Below are positions 9,159 to 18,800 of a stretch of 64,000 nt of DNA, in pieces. The stretch comes from Fusobacterium sp. (lineage in GTDB: Bacteria > Fusobacteriota > Fusobacteriia > Fusobacteriales > Fusobacteriaceae), in the NCBI RefSeq assembly GCF_032477075.1, contig NZ_JAWDXO010000001.1:62001-126000 (forward strand), given 5' to 3'. The notes beneath the pieces were generated by a model. That model was not told the DNA's origin. It worked only from the letters and a program-made list of their open reading frames with translations, and searched no databases. Every line of letters starts with the position of its first letter. The stretch's first letter is position 1. Made by a program: the position numbers and the translations under genes.

Positions 9159-9217
9159 AAAGAAAAACGTGCAATTTTTCTTTAAAATAAAAGACGATTT
9201 TTTTTTCGTCTTTTTTT
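9159..9217 (+). promoter_or_regulatory. pyrG leader: two successive hairpins, the second a terminator
   Basis: AAAGAAAAA (9159-9167) pairs perfectly with TTTTTCTTT (9175-9183). About five bases later AAAAGACGA pairs with TCGTCTTTT (about 9189-9213), followed by T residues to 9217. The second hairpin is a canonical intrinsic terminator. No promoter is visible between it and the pyrG start codon, so pyrG transcripts must read through it. This suggests transcription attenuation. Alternatively, it only ends araC transcripts and a weak promoter was missed. Confidence 0.6.
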
Positions 9218-9254
9218 GATTATTGAAAATAAAATTACTTTATGGAGGATATTT

Positions 9255-10862
9255 ATGAAAGAAACTAAGTACATATTTGTAACAGGCGGAGTAGTATCAT
9301 CATTAGGAAAAGGAATAACAGCCTCTTCATTGGGGAGACTGTTAAGAGAAAGAGGATATAATGTAACTATTCAAAAATTTGACCCTTATATTAATATTGA
9401 TCCAGGAACAATGAATCCATATGAACATGGAGAGGTTTTTGTAACTGATGACGGAGCTGAAACAGACTTAGATTTAGGACACTATGAAAGATTTATTGAT
9501 CAGAATCTTACAAAATATAATAATATAACAACTGGAAAAATATATCAGTCAGTTATAAACAAAGAGAGAAAAGGGGAATATTTAGGAAAAACAGTTCAAA
9601 TAATTCCTCATATTACAAATGAGATAAAATCAAAAATAGAGATAGTAGGGAAAGCTAATGGTTCAGATATAGTCATAACAGAAATAGGAGGAACAGTTGG
9701 AGATATTGAATCTAATCCATTTCTGGAAGCTATAAGACAATTCAGATATGATGTAGGAAGAGAAAATGTTATCTATATTCATGTGACACTTCTTCCATAT
9801 TTAAAAGCAGCAGGAGAATTAAAAACTAAACCATCTCAGCATTCAGTAAAAGAATTGATGGGACTTGGAATAAGACCAGATATTCTTGTATGCAGAACAG
9901 AGCACCCTATCAGCGATGATATAAAAAGAAAACTTTCTATGTTTTGTGATATAGATATAGATGCAGTAATAGAAGCACAAGATGCTGGAACTATATATGA
10001 ACTTCCTCTTATAATGGAAGAAAAGGGATTAGCAAAAATAGCTTGTAAAAAATTGGGTATAGAAGATAGAGAAGTAGATCTTACACCTTGGAAAGAAGTT
10101 GTAGATAAAATAAAAAATCCAAAAGAGAGAATAAAGTTAGCAGTAGTGGGGAAATATGTTGAATTAAAAGATGCTTATATCAGCATAAATGAAGCTATAG
10201 AAAATGCAGCATATGCTCAAGGATATAAAGCTGACATAGACTATATTCAGGCAGAAAATCTTGATGTAAAAAAACTTGAAGGATACAATGGAATACTTGT
10301 ACCAGGAGGTTTTGGAAACAGAGGTATTGAAGGGAAAATGGAGGCAATAAAATTTGCTAGAGAAAATAAAATTCCTTTCCTTGGAATATGTCTGGGAATG
10401 CAGCTTGCAGTAATTGAATTTGCCAGAAATGTAATAGGAATGTCTGGAGCAAATTCTACAGAATTTGACAAGGATACTAAATATCCAGTGATAGATATTA
10501 TGCTTGATCAAAAAGACATAGAGAATCTTGGTGGAACAATGAGATTAGGTGCATATCCATGTGTACTTAAAGAAGGAACACTTGCAAGGGAACTTTACAA
10601 TGAAGAGCTGATACATGAAAGACATAGACATAGATTTGAATTTAACAATGAGTTCAAAGATAAGATACAGAAAGCAGGACTTTTAATATCAGGGAACTCT
10701 CCTGATGGAACACTTGCAGAAATAGTAGAGCTTTCAAAAGAAGTTCATCCATTCTTTATAGCAGGACAATTCCATCCAGAATTTAAAACAAGACCAAATA
10801 ATCCTCATCCATTATTCAGAGGATTTGTAGAGGCAATATATAAAAAGCAATATAACAAATAA
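9255..10862 (+). CDS. pyrG: CTP synthase
   Basis: Makes CTP from UTP, glutamine and ATP in the cytosol. The start at 9255 follows GGAGG by six bases and gives 535 residues, the usual family length. An in-frame upstream ATG at 9216 would add 13 residues but lies within the leader T-run and has no ribosome site. The synthetase domain begins KYIFVTGGVVSSLGKGITASS (P-loop) with DPYINIDPGTMNPYEHGEVFVTDDG. The glutaminase domain begins after about residue 295, with the nucleophile in GICLGMQLAVIEFARN and the HPEF triad histidine near the C-terminus. It looks intact. Confidence 0.97.
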   Translation: MKETKYIFVTGGVVSSLGKGITASSLGRLLRERGYNVTIQKFDPYINIDPGTMNPYEHGEVFVTDDGAETDLDLGHYERFIDQNLTKYNNITTGKIYQSVINKERKGEYLGKTVQIIPHITNEIKSKIEIVGKANGSDIVITEIGGTVGDIESNPFLEAIRQFRYDVGRENVIYIHVTLLPYLKAAGELKTKPSQHSVKELMGLGIRPDILVCRTEHPISDDIKRKLSMFCDIDIDAVIEAQDAGTIYELPLIMEEKGLAKIACKKLGIEDREVDLTPWKEVVDKIKNPKERIKLAVVGKYVELKDAYISINEAIENAAYAQGYKADIDYIQAENLDVKKLEGYNGILVPGGFGNRGIEGKMEAIKFARENKIPFLGICLGMQLAVIEFARNVIGMSGANSTEFDKDTKYPVIDIMLDQKDIENLGGTMRLGAYPCVLKEGTLARELYNEELIHERHRHRFEFNNEFKDKIQKAGLLISGNSPDGTLAEIVELSKEVHPFFIAGQFHPEFKTRPNNPHPLFRGFVEAIYKKQYNK

Positions 10863-10869
10863 AAAATAT

Positions 10870-10896
10870 GAGGGTGTTTTTTCACCCTCTATTTAT
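10870..10896 (+). terminator. Terminator after pyrG
   Basis: GAGGGTG (10870-10876) pairs with CACCCTC (10883-10889), followed by a T-rich stretch. Confidence 0.75.
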
Positions 10897-10953
10897 TTTA
10901 TTTTAAAATAAATATGATAAAATAAAAAAATAGGTAAAAAAATAATATTAAAA

Positions 10954-10967
10954 TGATATAATATATG
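10954..10967 (+). promoter_or_regulatory. Extended -10 promoter for the hsd locus
   Basis: TGATATAATATATG: a TGn extended -10 followed by TATAAT (10957-10962), about 28 bases before the hsdM ATG. No good -35 is present, as expected for extended -10 promoters. Confidence 0.6.
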
Positions 10968-10989
10968 AAAAACTAGAAAAGGTGAGACA

Positions 10990-12486
10990 ATGATAACAGG
11001 AGAAATAAAAAACAAGGTAGATAAGATGTGGGAATATTTTTGGACTGGAGGATTGACTAATCCAGTAGATGTAATAGAACAATTGACATATCTTATTTTT
11101 ATGAAAAGATTAGATCAAGAGGAAATGAGAAAAGAAAAAGAACAAAGAGAGCTAGCAGGACTTTTTGGGGAAACAGAAGTTAAATATATTTTTGATAATG
11201 ATAATCAGGATATAAGATGGAGCAATCTTATTCAATTAGGAACTCCTAAAGAGTTGTTTGAAAAAGTAAGAAATAAAGCTTTTGATTTTATGAAAAATTT
11301 AGATGAAAATAAAGAAAGCTTATTTTCGCAGTATATGAAAAATGCTATTTTTAAAGTACCAACACCAGCAGTACTTCAAAATACAATGGATACAATAGAA
11401 GATATATTTAATATGCCACAAATGACAGAAGATAAGGATACTAAAGGAGACTTATATGAATATCTTTTGTCTAAACTTTCTACTTCAGGCACAAATGGAC
11501 AATTTAGAACTCCAAAGCATATTATTAATATGATGGTAGAGTTAATGAAGCCTACAATTACTGATATAATAAGTGATCCTGCATGTGGAACTTCCGGATT
11601 TCTAGTTAGTTCGATAGAGCATATAAAGAAAAATTATAGAGAAGAACTAGCAACTAACACTGATGCATATGAACATTTTACAAATGAGATGATACATGGT
11701 AATGATACAGACGCAACAATGCTAGGAATATCAGCTATGAACCTTATGTTACATGACATAGTAAATCCCAAATTACAAAGAATAGATTCATTATCAATGG
11801 ATTATACTGAAGAGGAAAAATATTCATTAGTTCTAGCAAATCCACCTTTTAAAGGAAGTATAGATGCTGAACTTCTTTCTAATACTTTAACAAGAATAGT
11901 AAAAACTAAAAAAACAGAACTGCTATTTATTGCTCTGTTTTTAAGAATGTTAAAAATAGGAGGAAGGGGAGCTGTAATTGTACCTGATGGAGTACTATTT
12001 GGTTCTTCAAATGCTCATAAAAGTTTAAGAAAAGAACTTATAGAGAATAATCAGCTGGAAGCGATAATATCTATGCCAAGTGGGGTATTTAAACCTTATG
12101 CTGGAGTTTCAACAGGAATACTTATCTTTACAAAAACTGGAAATGGCGGAACAGATAAAGTGTGGTTCTATGATATGACTGCAGATGGTTATTCTTTAGA
12201 TGATAAAAGGAATTCAATAGATGAAAATGATATTCCGGATATAGTAGAGAGATTTAGTAACTTGGAAGGAGAAAAGGAAAGAAAAAGAACTGACAAATCT
12301 TTCTTTGTTCCTAAAGAAGAAATAGTGAATAATAATTATGATCTTTCAATTAATAAGTATAAAGAAATTATTTATGAAAAAGTTGAGTATGAAGCATCAG
12401 AAGTAATAATAGCTAGGATAGAGGAATTATCTAAGTCAATAGATGAAAAAATGAGAGAATTAAAAGTGATGCTGAATGAAGAATAG
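10990..12486 (+). CDS. hsdM: Type I restriction-modification system, DNA methyltransferase subunit
   Basis: A 498-residue N6-adenine methyltransferase subunit that pairs with HsdS to methylate host DNA. After the N-terminal HsdM_N helical domain (residues 1-150), motif I DPACGTSGFL (about residue 196) binds S-adenosylmethionine. Motif IV NPPF (about residue 284) is the catalytic loop, followed by the IIVPDGVLFGS-like segment. The length is typical for the family. It is the first gene of hsdM-hsdS-hsdS-int-hsdR and its end overlaps the first hsdS. Confidence 0.95.
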   Translation: MITGEIKNKVDKMWEYFWTGGLTNPVDVIEQLTYLIFMKRLDQEEMRKEKEQRELAGLFGETEVKYIFDNDNQDIRWSNLIQLGTPKELFEKVRNKAFDFMKNLDENKESLFSQYMKNAIFKVPTPAVLQNTMDTIEDIFNMPQMTEDKDTKGDLYEYLLSKLSTSGTNGQFRTPKHIINMMVELMKPTITDIISDPACGTSGFLVSSIEHIKKNYREELATNTDAYEHFTNEMIHGNDTDATMLGISAMNLMLHDIVNPKLQRIDSLSMDYTEEEKYSLVLANPPFKGSIDAELLSNTLTRIVKTKKTELLFIALFLRMLKIGGRGAVIVPDGVLFGSSNAHKSLRKELIENNQLEAIISMPSGVFKPYAGVSTGILIFTKTGNGGTDKVWFYDMTADGYSLDDKRNSIDENDIPDIVERFSNLEGEKERKRTDKSFFVPKEEIVNNNYDLSINKYKEIIYEKVEYEASEVIIARIEELSKSIDEKMRELKVMLNEE

Positions 12487-13597
12487 AATTATGACTTTAG
12501 GAGAAATTAGTGTTTTTATTAGAAATGGAGTTACAATAAAACAGAATAATCAAGAAAAAAGTGGATATCCAATAACTAGAATAGAGACTATTTCAGATGG
12601 GACAATAGATGAAAATAGAATGGGTTATGCTGGAATTTTTGAAAAAGAAAAGTATCAAAATTGGTTCTTAGAAAATGAAGATATATTGATTAGTCATATA
12701 AATAGTGAAAAACATTTAGGGAAAAGTGCGATTTATTTTGGAGATAAAGAAAAAATTATTCATGGAATGAATTTATTATGTTTTAGAACAAAAAAGGAAA
12801 TAGTTATTTCTCAATATTTATATTTCTATTTTAAATCTTTGAATTATAGAAAAAATATAGGGAAAATAGCAAAAAAATCTGTGAATCAAGCAAGTTTTTC
12901 TATTAAAGATTTCCGAAATATAGAAATAGATCTTCCAAATATAGAAAGTCAAAGAAAAATAGTAAAAAAATTGAAAACTATTTATGAAATATTAAAATTA
13001 AAAGAGGAGCAAGTAAAAAATTTGTCCAAATTAAGTAAATGCCTATTTTTCAAGATGTTTGGGGATTTGAATAACAATTCGTTAAATTTACCAATAAAAG
13101 AATGGAAAGAGATTTTTTCAACAACAACAGGAAAATTAGATTCAAATGCTATGGTTTCAAATGGTAAATATCCATTCTTCACATGTGCTAAAGAAAGTTT
13201 TTGGATTAATGAATATGCTTTTGATTGTGAGGCCCTACTCTTAGCAGGAAATAATGCAGCAGGAGTTTATGATGTGAAGTATTATAAAGGAAAATTCAAT
13301 GCATATCAGAGAACATATATATTACAGCTTTTAAATAATAAATGGAGCTATCTATTTTTTAAAAAGCAACTTGAAGAAAAATTAATATATTTAAAACAAG
13401 TCTCAAAAGGAACAAATACAAGATATTTGACTTTGGAAATACTCAAAGGATTGAAATTTATTGTTCCATCTTATGAAAAACAAGAAATGTTTAATAAATA
13501 TATTCTAAAGATAGAAAAATCAAAATTTGAGATACAACAATCAATAGATGAAACACAAAAATTATTTGATAGTTTGATGGAAAAATATTTTGGATAG
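12476..13597 (+). CDS. hsdS: Type I restriction-modification system, specificity subunit 1
   Basis: A 373-residue HsdS with two target-recognition domains, each followed by a helical spacer. TRD1 covers about residues 1-150. The central spacer ends SKCLFFKMFG (residues 187-196). TRD2 covers about 205-340. The C-terminal spacer ends in the usual way with TQKLFDSLMEKYFG. It sets the bipartite DNA sequence recognised by HsdM and HsdR. The ATG at 12476 overlaps hsdM by 11 bases; an ATG at 12491 is an alternative. The central spacer codes for a 29-bp segment nearly identical to one in the next gene. Confidence 0.9.
   Translation: MKNRIMTLGEISVFIRNGVTIKQNNQEKSGYPITRIETISDGTIDENRMGYAGIFEKEKYQNWFLENEDILISHINSEKHLGKSAIYFGDKEKIIHGMNLLCFRTKKEIVISQYLYFYFKSLNYRKNIGKIAKKSVNQASFSIKDFRNIEIDLPNIESQRKIVKKLKTIYEILKLKEEQVKNLSKLSKCLFFKMFGDLNNNSLNLPIKEWKEIFSTTTGKLDSNAMVSNGKYPFFTCAKESFWINEYAFDCEALLLAGNNAAGVYDVKYYKGKFNAYQRTYILQLLNNKWSYLFFKKQLEEKLIYLKQVSKGTNTRYLTLEILKGLKFIVPSYEKQEMFNKYILKIEKSKFEIQQSIDETQKLFDSLMEKYFG
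13034..13062 (+). repeat. Direct repeat copy 1 in the first hsdS
   Basis: A 29-base segment beginning AGTAAATGCCTATTTTTC and ending GATGTTTGG, coding SKCLFFKMFG. It matches 14118-14146 at 28 of 29 bases, in the same orientation and the same codon phase. Confidence 0.85.
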
Positions 13598-13655
13598 CTA
13601 TCTCAAATTCAAACCTACTCTCCTAAAAATCAAAATTTGAACTAGGAGTAGTAGC

Positions 13656-14747
13656 ATGATTTTAAAATTTTCAGAGGTTTTAGAAATAAAAAATGGAAAA
13701 AATCAAAAAAAAGTAGAAAAAATAGGTGGAAAGTATCCCATTTATGGAAGTGGTGGAATTATAGGTTGGGCAGATAGCTATCTTTGTGAAGGAAATAATA
13801 TAATAATAGGGAGAAAAGGGAATATAAATAAGCCTATTTTTGTAGATAAACCTTTCTGGAATGTAGATACTGCTTTTGGTCTTATTAGTAAAGAGGATAT
13901 TTTAAATTCTAAATATTTATATTATTTTTGTTTGAATTATAATTTTGAAAAATTAAATACAACAGTAACAATACCTAGTTTAACCAAAAATAATCTATTA
14001 AATATAAAAATTAATGTTCCAGATTTGAAAAAACAAGAAAAGATTGTTAAAATATTAGATAATATTAAAGAAATACTGTTAAAAAAGCAGAATCAAATAT
14101 CTAGCTTAAATTTTTTGAGTAAATGCCTATTTTTCGAGATGTTTGGTAGTCCCATGGATAATTTTAATAATTGGAAAGAAGAAAAATGCATAAATATTAC
14201 TTCTAAAATTGGATCTGGATCTACACCAAAGGGAGGAAATAAAAACTATAAAACTGAAGGAACTTCTTTTATAAGAAGTATGAATGTACATAATATTAAA
14301 TTTAATTATAAGGAATTGGTCTTTATTGATGAAAAACAAAGTAAGAGTTTAGATAATGTTAAAGTAGAAGTGGAAGATGTTTTGTTAAATATTACAGGAG
14401 CTTCTGTTGCAAGATGTTGTGTAGTTCCACAAAATGTATTGCCTGCAAGAGTAAATCAACATGTTTCTATAATAAGATGTAAAAAAGATATTGTGAATCC
14501 AGTATTTTTATGCTATCACTTTACATGTAAAGAATATCAAGACTTACTTTGGAGTATTGCTCAAAGTAATGGAGCCACTCGAGAAGCAATTACAAAGCAA
14601 CAAGAAGAAAATTTGAAGGTTATAATACCCCCAATAGAATTACAAAATAAATTTGCAGAAAGAATAAAGTTAATAGAAAAATCAAAATTTATATTGTCAG
14701 AAACCTTAAAACTCCAAGCTGAGTGTACATTTTTAAAACAAATTTAG
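13656..14747 (+). CDS. hsdS: Type I restriction-modification system, specificity subunit 2
   Basis: A second 363-residue HsdS with a different pair of target-recognition domains. TRD1 starts LKFSEVLEIKNGKNQKKVEKIGGKYPIYGSGG-like, and TRD2 includes SKIGSGSTPKGG and LLNITGASVARCCVV. The central spacer SKCLFFEMFG begins at residue 155. The start at 13656 lies behind an AGGAG. Unlike the first copy, its C-terminus stops at TLKLQAECTFLKQI and lacks the usual F-D-S-L-M-x-K-Y-F ending, so the last coiled segment is altered or shortened. It may be an active alternative subunit or a donor cassette for recombination. Confidence 0.88.
   Translation: MILKFSEVLEIKNGKNQKKVEKIGGKYPIYGSGGIIGWADSYLCEGNNIIIGRKGNINKPIFVDKPFWNVDTAFGLISKEDILNSKYLYYFCLNYNFEKLNTTVTIPSLTKNNLLNIKINVPDLKKQEKIVKILDNIKEILLKKQNQISSLNFLSKCLFFEMFGSPMDNFNNWKEEKCINITSKIGSGSTPKGGNKNYKTEGTSFIRSMNVHNIKFNYKELVFIDEKQSKSLDNVKVEVEDVLLNITGASVARCCVVPQNVLPARVNQHVSIIRCKKDIVNPVFLCYHFTCKEYQDLLWSIAQSNGATREAITKQQEENLKVIIPPIELQNKFAERIKLIEKSKFILSETLKLQAECTFLKQI
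14118..14146 (+). repeat. Direct repeat copy 2 in the second hsdS
   Basis: Copy of the 29-base segment at 13034-13062, with a single A-to-G difference that changes Lys to Glu. Recombination between the copies would remove 1,084 bp and fuse the genes in frame. Confidence 0.85.
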
Positions 14748-14808
14748 TGACAAAAAAAATCTTTGTTGATAGAATTTGAGTATTACATTTACTTAAGGAG
14801 GCAGTAAT

Positions 14809-15801
14809 ATGGTAGATACTTTGATTCTAGAGATTAAACAAGATATGGCAGCAGTTTTGACAAATGGGCAGTTAGAACACTTAAATAATGTATTAGTACA
14901 TTATTTGTACAATCTGGAGATAAGGAAAAAAGATGGAATAACAGAAGAAAAAGAGGAACAAAATGAAGGATTGCTTAAAAATTTTTTATCAGCAAAGCAT
15001 GTAGAAGGTTGTTCTAAAAAATCATTAAAATATTACAGTGCAACAATAAAAAATATGCTAAATAAGATTGATAAATCTTTAAAGCATATTACTACCAATG
15101 ATTTGAGAGAATATTTAGACAAATATCAAAGAGATGGAAATACAAGCAAGGTAACAATTGATAATATAAGGAGAATATTTTCAAGTTTCTTTTCTTGGTT
15201 AGAAGAAGAGGATCATATTTTGAAAAGTCCTGTAAGACGTATACATAAAGTGAAAACAGGAACTGTGGTAAAAGAGACATATACTGACGAAGCAATGGAA
15301 GTAATGAGAGATTCATGTAGATCTCTTAGAGATTTGGCTATTATTGATATTCTTTCATCAACTGGGATGAGAGTAGGGGAGCTTGTAAAATTAAATATAG
15401 AAGATATTGATTTCGAAGGAAGAGAATGTATAGTTTTTGGAAAGGGAGATAAAGAAAGAAAAGTATATTTTGATGCTAGAACTAAAATTCATTTATCTAA
15501 CTATCTTAAAAGCAGAGAGGATAGGAATCCAGCTCTTTTTGTCTCATTGTTAAAACCTTATAAAAGGCTACAGATAAGTGGGGTTGAAATAATGCTGCGA
15601 CAATTGGGGAAAAAGCTTAATATTTCAAAGGTACATCCACATAAATTTAGACGTACATTAGCAACAAAAGCAATAGATAAAGGAATGCCTATAGAACAAG
15701 TACAACAATTGTTAGGACATCAAAAAATAGACACTACTTTACAATATGCAATGGTAAGTCAAAATAATGTGAAAATTTCTCATAGGAAGTATATAAGTTG
15801 A
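14809..15801 (+). CDS. Tyrosine recombinase (XerC/D-like) inside the hsd locus
   Basis: A 330-residue site-specific recombinase. An N-terminal SAM-like core-binding domain (about 50-150) precedes the catalytic domain. Visible catalytic residues are Arg188 (TGMRVGEL), a Lys in GKGDKERKV (212-218), His278 and Arg281 (HPHKFR), His304 (LLGH) and nucleophile Tyr313 (LQYAMV), so it should be active. The start follows an AGGAGG. Position between two hsdS genes and hsdR is the arrangement seen in phase-variable type I loci, where such enzymes shuffle hsdS domains. No inverted hsdS copy lies in the window, so the exact reaction is uncertain. Confidence 0.9.
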   Translation: MVDTLILEIKQDMAAVLTNGQLEHLNNVLVHYLYNLEIRKKDGITEEKEEQNEGLLKNFLSAKHVEGCSKKSLKYYSATIKNMLNKIDKSLKHITTNDLREYLDKYQRDGNTSKVTIDNIRRIFSSFFSWLEEEDHILKSPVRRIHKVKTGTVVKETYTDEAMEVMRDSCRSLRDLAIIDILSSTGMRVGELVKLNIEDIDFEGRECIVFGKGDKERKVYFDARTKIHLSNYLKSREDRNPALFVSLLKPYKRLQISGVEIMLRQLGKKLNISKVHPHKFRRTLATKAIDKGMPIEQVQQLLGHQKIDTTLQYAMVSQNNVKISHRKYIS

Positions 15802-15870
15802 TATCTTTCTTCTAAACCAATATCTTTAAAGCTTATTATAAAGGGGTCAAAGCATTGGAGGGATTTTTTT

Positions 15871-18800
15871 ATGGGTAATTTTGATTTTCTGAAAAATGAC
15901 TTTAAAGATTTATATGAGGAATGTAGAGAGGCAGAAGAAAATAGTTATGTAAAACCAAGGACAAGTGTTTTTTATTCCAGAAGAGCACTTGAATTTTGTG
16001 TTATCTTAATTTTTAAGTTTGAAAAAATAATAAAACCATATGGAGATCAATTAAAAGATTTAATAAATAATTTTAAATTCAGAGAATTATTTGAAGAAAA
16101 AGGGCAATTGGATTCTCTGCATTTTATAAGAAAAATTGGAAACACAGCAGTACATGATAGTAAGGTTATAGATTATGAAATAGCATTGGAATGTTTAAAA
16201 ATTTTGTATGATCTAACAAATTGGATTGGATATTGCTATGGTTCTTTAGAAAATGATGAAATAAAATTTAATGAAGATTTAATTTTTAAAGGTATTGTTA
16301 AAAATGAAGATGATGATGAATTTAATTATGAAAATGATGAAATTGAAAAGAATATAGAGAAAATAAAAGAAATTCCAAAGAAAAAACATAATACTCCAGT
16401 GCAAAGAAAAAATACAGATGAAATTACAACAAGAATAAAATATATTGATGTAATGCTTAGAAAAGCAGGATGGAAATTAGAAGAAAAAAATGTAAAAGAA
16501 TATGAAATTAATGGAATATCTACTAATAAAAGTGGAAAAGGGAAAATTGACTATGTCTTATGGGGAGATAAGGGGTATCCTTTAGCAGTAATAGAAGCTA
16601 AAAGGACTATTCGTGATGCAAAAGTAGGAAGACATCAGGTATTAGAGTATGCTGAAGCAGTGGAAAAAGATTTTGGTTTTTTTCCAGTGAGATTTTGCAC
16701 AAATGGTTTTGAAACTTTTATCTATGAAAATAAAGAATCTGTTGATAGAAGGATTTATGGTTTTTATAGAAAAGAAGAACTTATAAGAATTATAAGCAGA
16801 AGAGAAAATCAAAATAATGAAAAAATAATGCTGGAATCTATTGATCATAGTATAGCAAATAGAGATTATCAGATAAGAGCAGTAACTAAAGTATTAGAAA
16901 ACTTTAGTAGTGGAAATAGAAAAGCTCTCCTAGTAATGGCTACAGGATCAGGAAAAACAAGAGTAGCTGTATCAATAGTAAATGCTCTATCAAAATTGAA
17001 TATGATAAATAGAACTTTATTTTTAGCAGATAGGGTGGCTTTAGTTAATCAAGCAATGAATAGCTTTAAAAAATTTCTTCCAGATTTTACTTTATGTAAT
17101 TTAGTAGCAGAAAAAAATAGAGAGAATGTAAAAGTTCTTTTTTCAACTTATCAAACAATGGCTTCAGAAGTTGAAAAATTAAGAAGTGATGGAACAAATA
17201 AATATGGAATTGGAAATTTCGATTTGATAATAGTAGATGAAGCTCATAGAAGTATATACCAAAAATATGGAGATATTTTTGAATACTTTGACAGTCTTCT
17301 TCTAGGATTGACTGCAACTCCAAAGGAAGAGCTAGATAGAAATACATTTAGTGTTTTTGGAGTAAAAACAAAAGAACCAACAGATTCATATGATTTGTTT
17401 GAAGCAGCAGAAAAAGGCCATTTAGTTTTACCAAAGGTAAAGGAAATTATTCTTAATTACCCTGAAAATGGAATAGTATATAGTAAATTATCTGAAGAAG
17501 ATAAGGAAAAATATGAGAGTCTTTTTGATGAAGAAGAAACAATTGCTGAAGAGATAGATGGAGATAGTATAAATAGCTGGTTTTTTAATGAGGGAACAAC
17601 AAAAGAAGTTATTTATAGATTGATGGAAGAAGGATATAAAATAGAAGGTGGGGATAAACTAGGAAAGACAATAATTTTTGCTAAAAATGATCGTCATGCA
17701 GATCATATAGTAGAAATTTTTAATGGAATGTATAGAAAAAATGGGGATTTTTGTCAAAAAATAACTACTAAAATAGAAAAAGTTCAGGATTTAATAGATA
17801 GATTTTCTAATCCTAAATCTATGCCTCAAATAGCTGTATCAGTTGATATGTTAGATACAGGAATAGATATTCCTGAAATATTAAACCTTGTATTCTATAA
17901 AAAAATAAGATCAAAATCTAAGTTCTGGCAGATGATTGGTAGAGGAACTAGAAAATGTCCAAATATTTTTGGATTAGGAGATGATAAAAAAGATTTTCTA
18001 ATTTTTGATTTTTGTGGAAACTTTTCATATTTTGAGTTGGAAGATAATTTTGATAAAGCTGATCCTAAAATTTCAGAAAGTTTAACAAGTAGAATTTTTT
18101 CTAAAAAGGTAAGACTAATTCAAAAGCTGCAGAATTTAGAATATCAAATGAATGATAATTATAGTAATCTTTGGAAAGAACTTGTAGAATCAGTTTATAA
18201 CAGTATAGATTCTTTGAATGAAGAAAATATATCTGTGAAAATTAAAATTCCATATGTAAAAAAATATAAAGACAAAGAAAAGATTTTACAATTAAGTGAA
18301 AAAGAAGTTGAAGAAATGATAGAGCATCTAAGAAAACTTCCTTTTGAAATTGATAGTAATAATGAAAAAGAGAAAAAATTTGAGAACCTTATATTAGAAT
18401 CACAATTAAAATTAGCAGAAGAAAAGGATATAAAAAAAGAAAAAGAAGAAATTCAAGAGATGGCAAAAGCTTTAACAAAAAAAGGAAATATAAACCATAT
18501 AAAAGAAAATGCAGGAGAAATATTAAAAATAATTAAAGATAAAGATTATATAGAAAATTTAGATATATTAGATTTGGAAAACATTAAAGATAAAATAAAA
18601 CCACTTGTTGTGTATTTAGAGTCAGAACATATTAAAAAAATAAAATTTGGAGATTTTGAAGATAGTACAATAAGCATTGCAGATAAAGATATTAATTTTA
18701 TGAGATATGAAAGTTATGATTTGAAAACAAAATTTCAACAATATCTTGAAGAGAATAAAGATAAGCTTGCAATAAAAAAATTAAGATTCAATCAACCATT

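Noticed and set aside
12476..15870. Inverted copies of hsdS segments that would allow invertible switching
   Set aside because: I looked for the reverse complement of the shared 29-base and 18-base segments and saw none here; the copies are direct, so only deletion or exchange is supported from this window.
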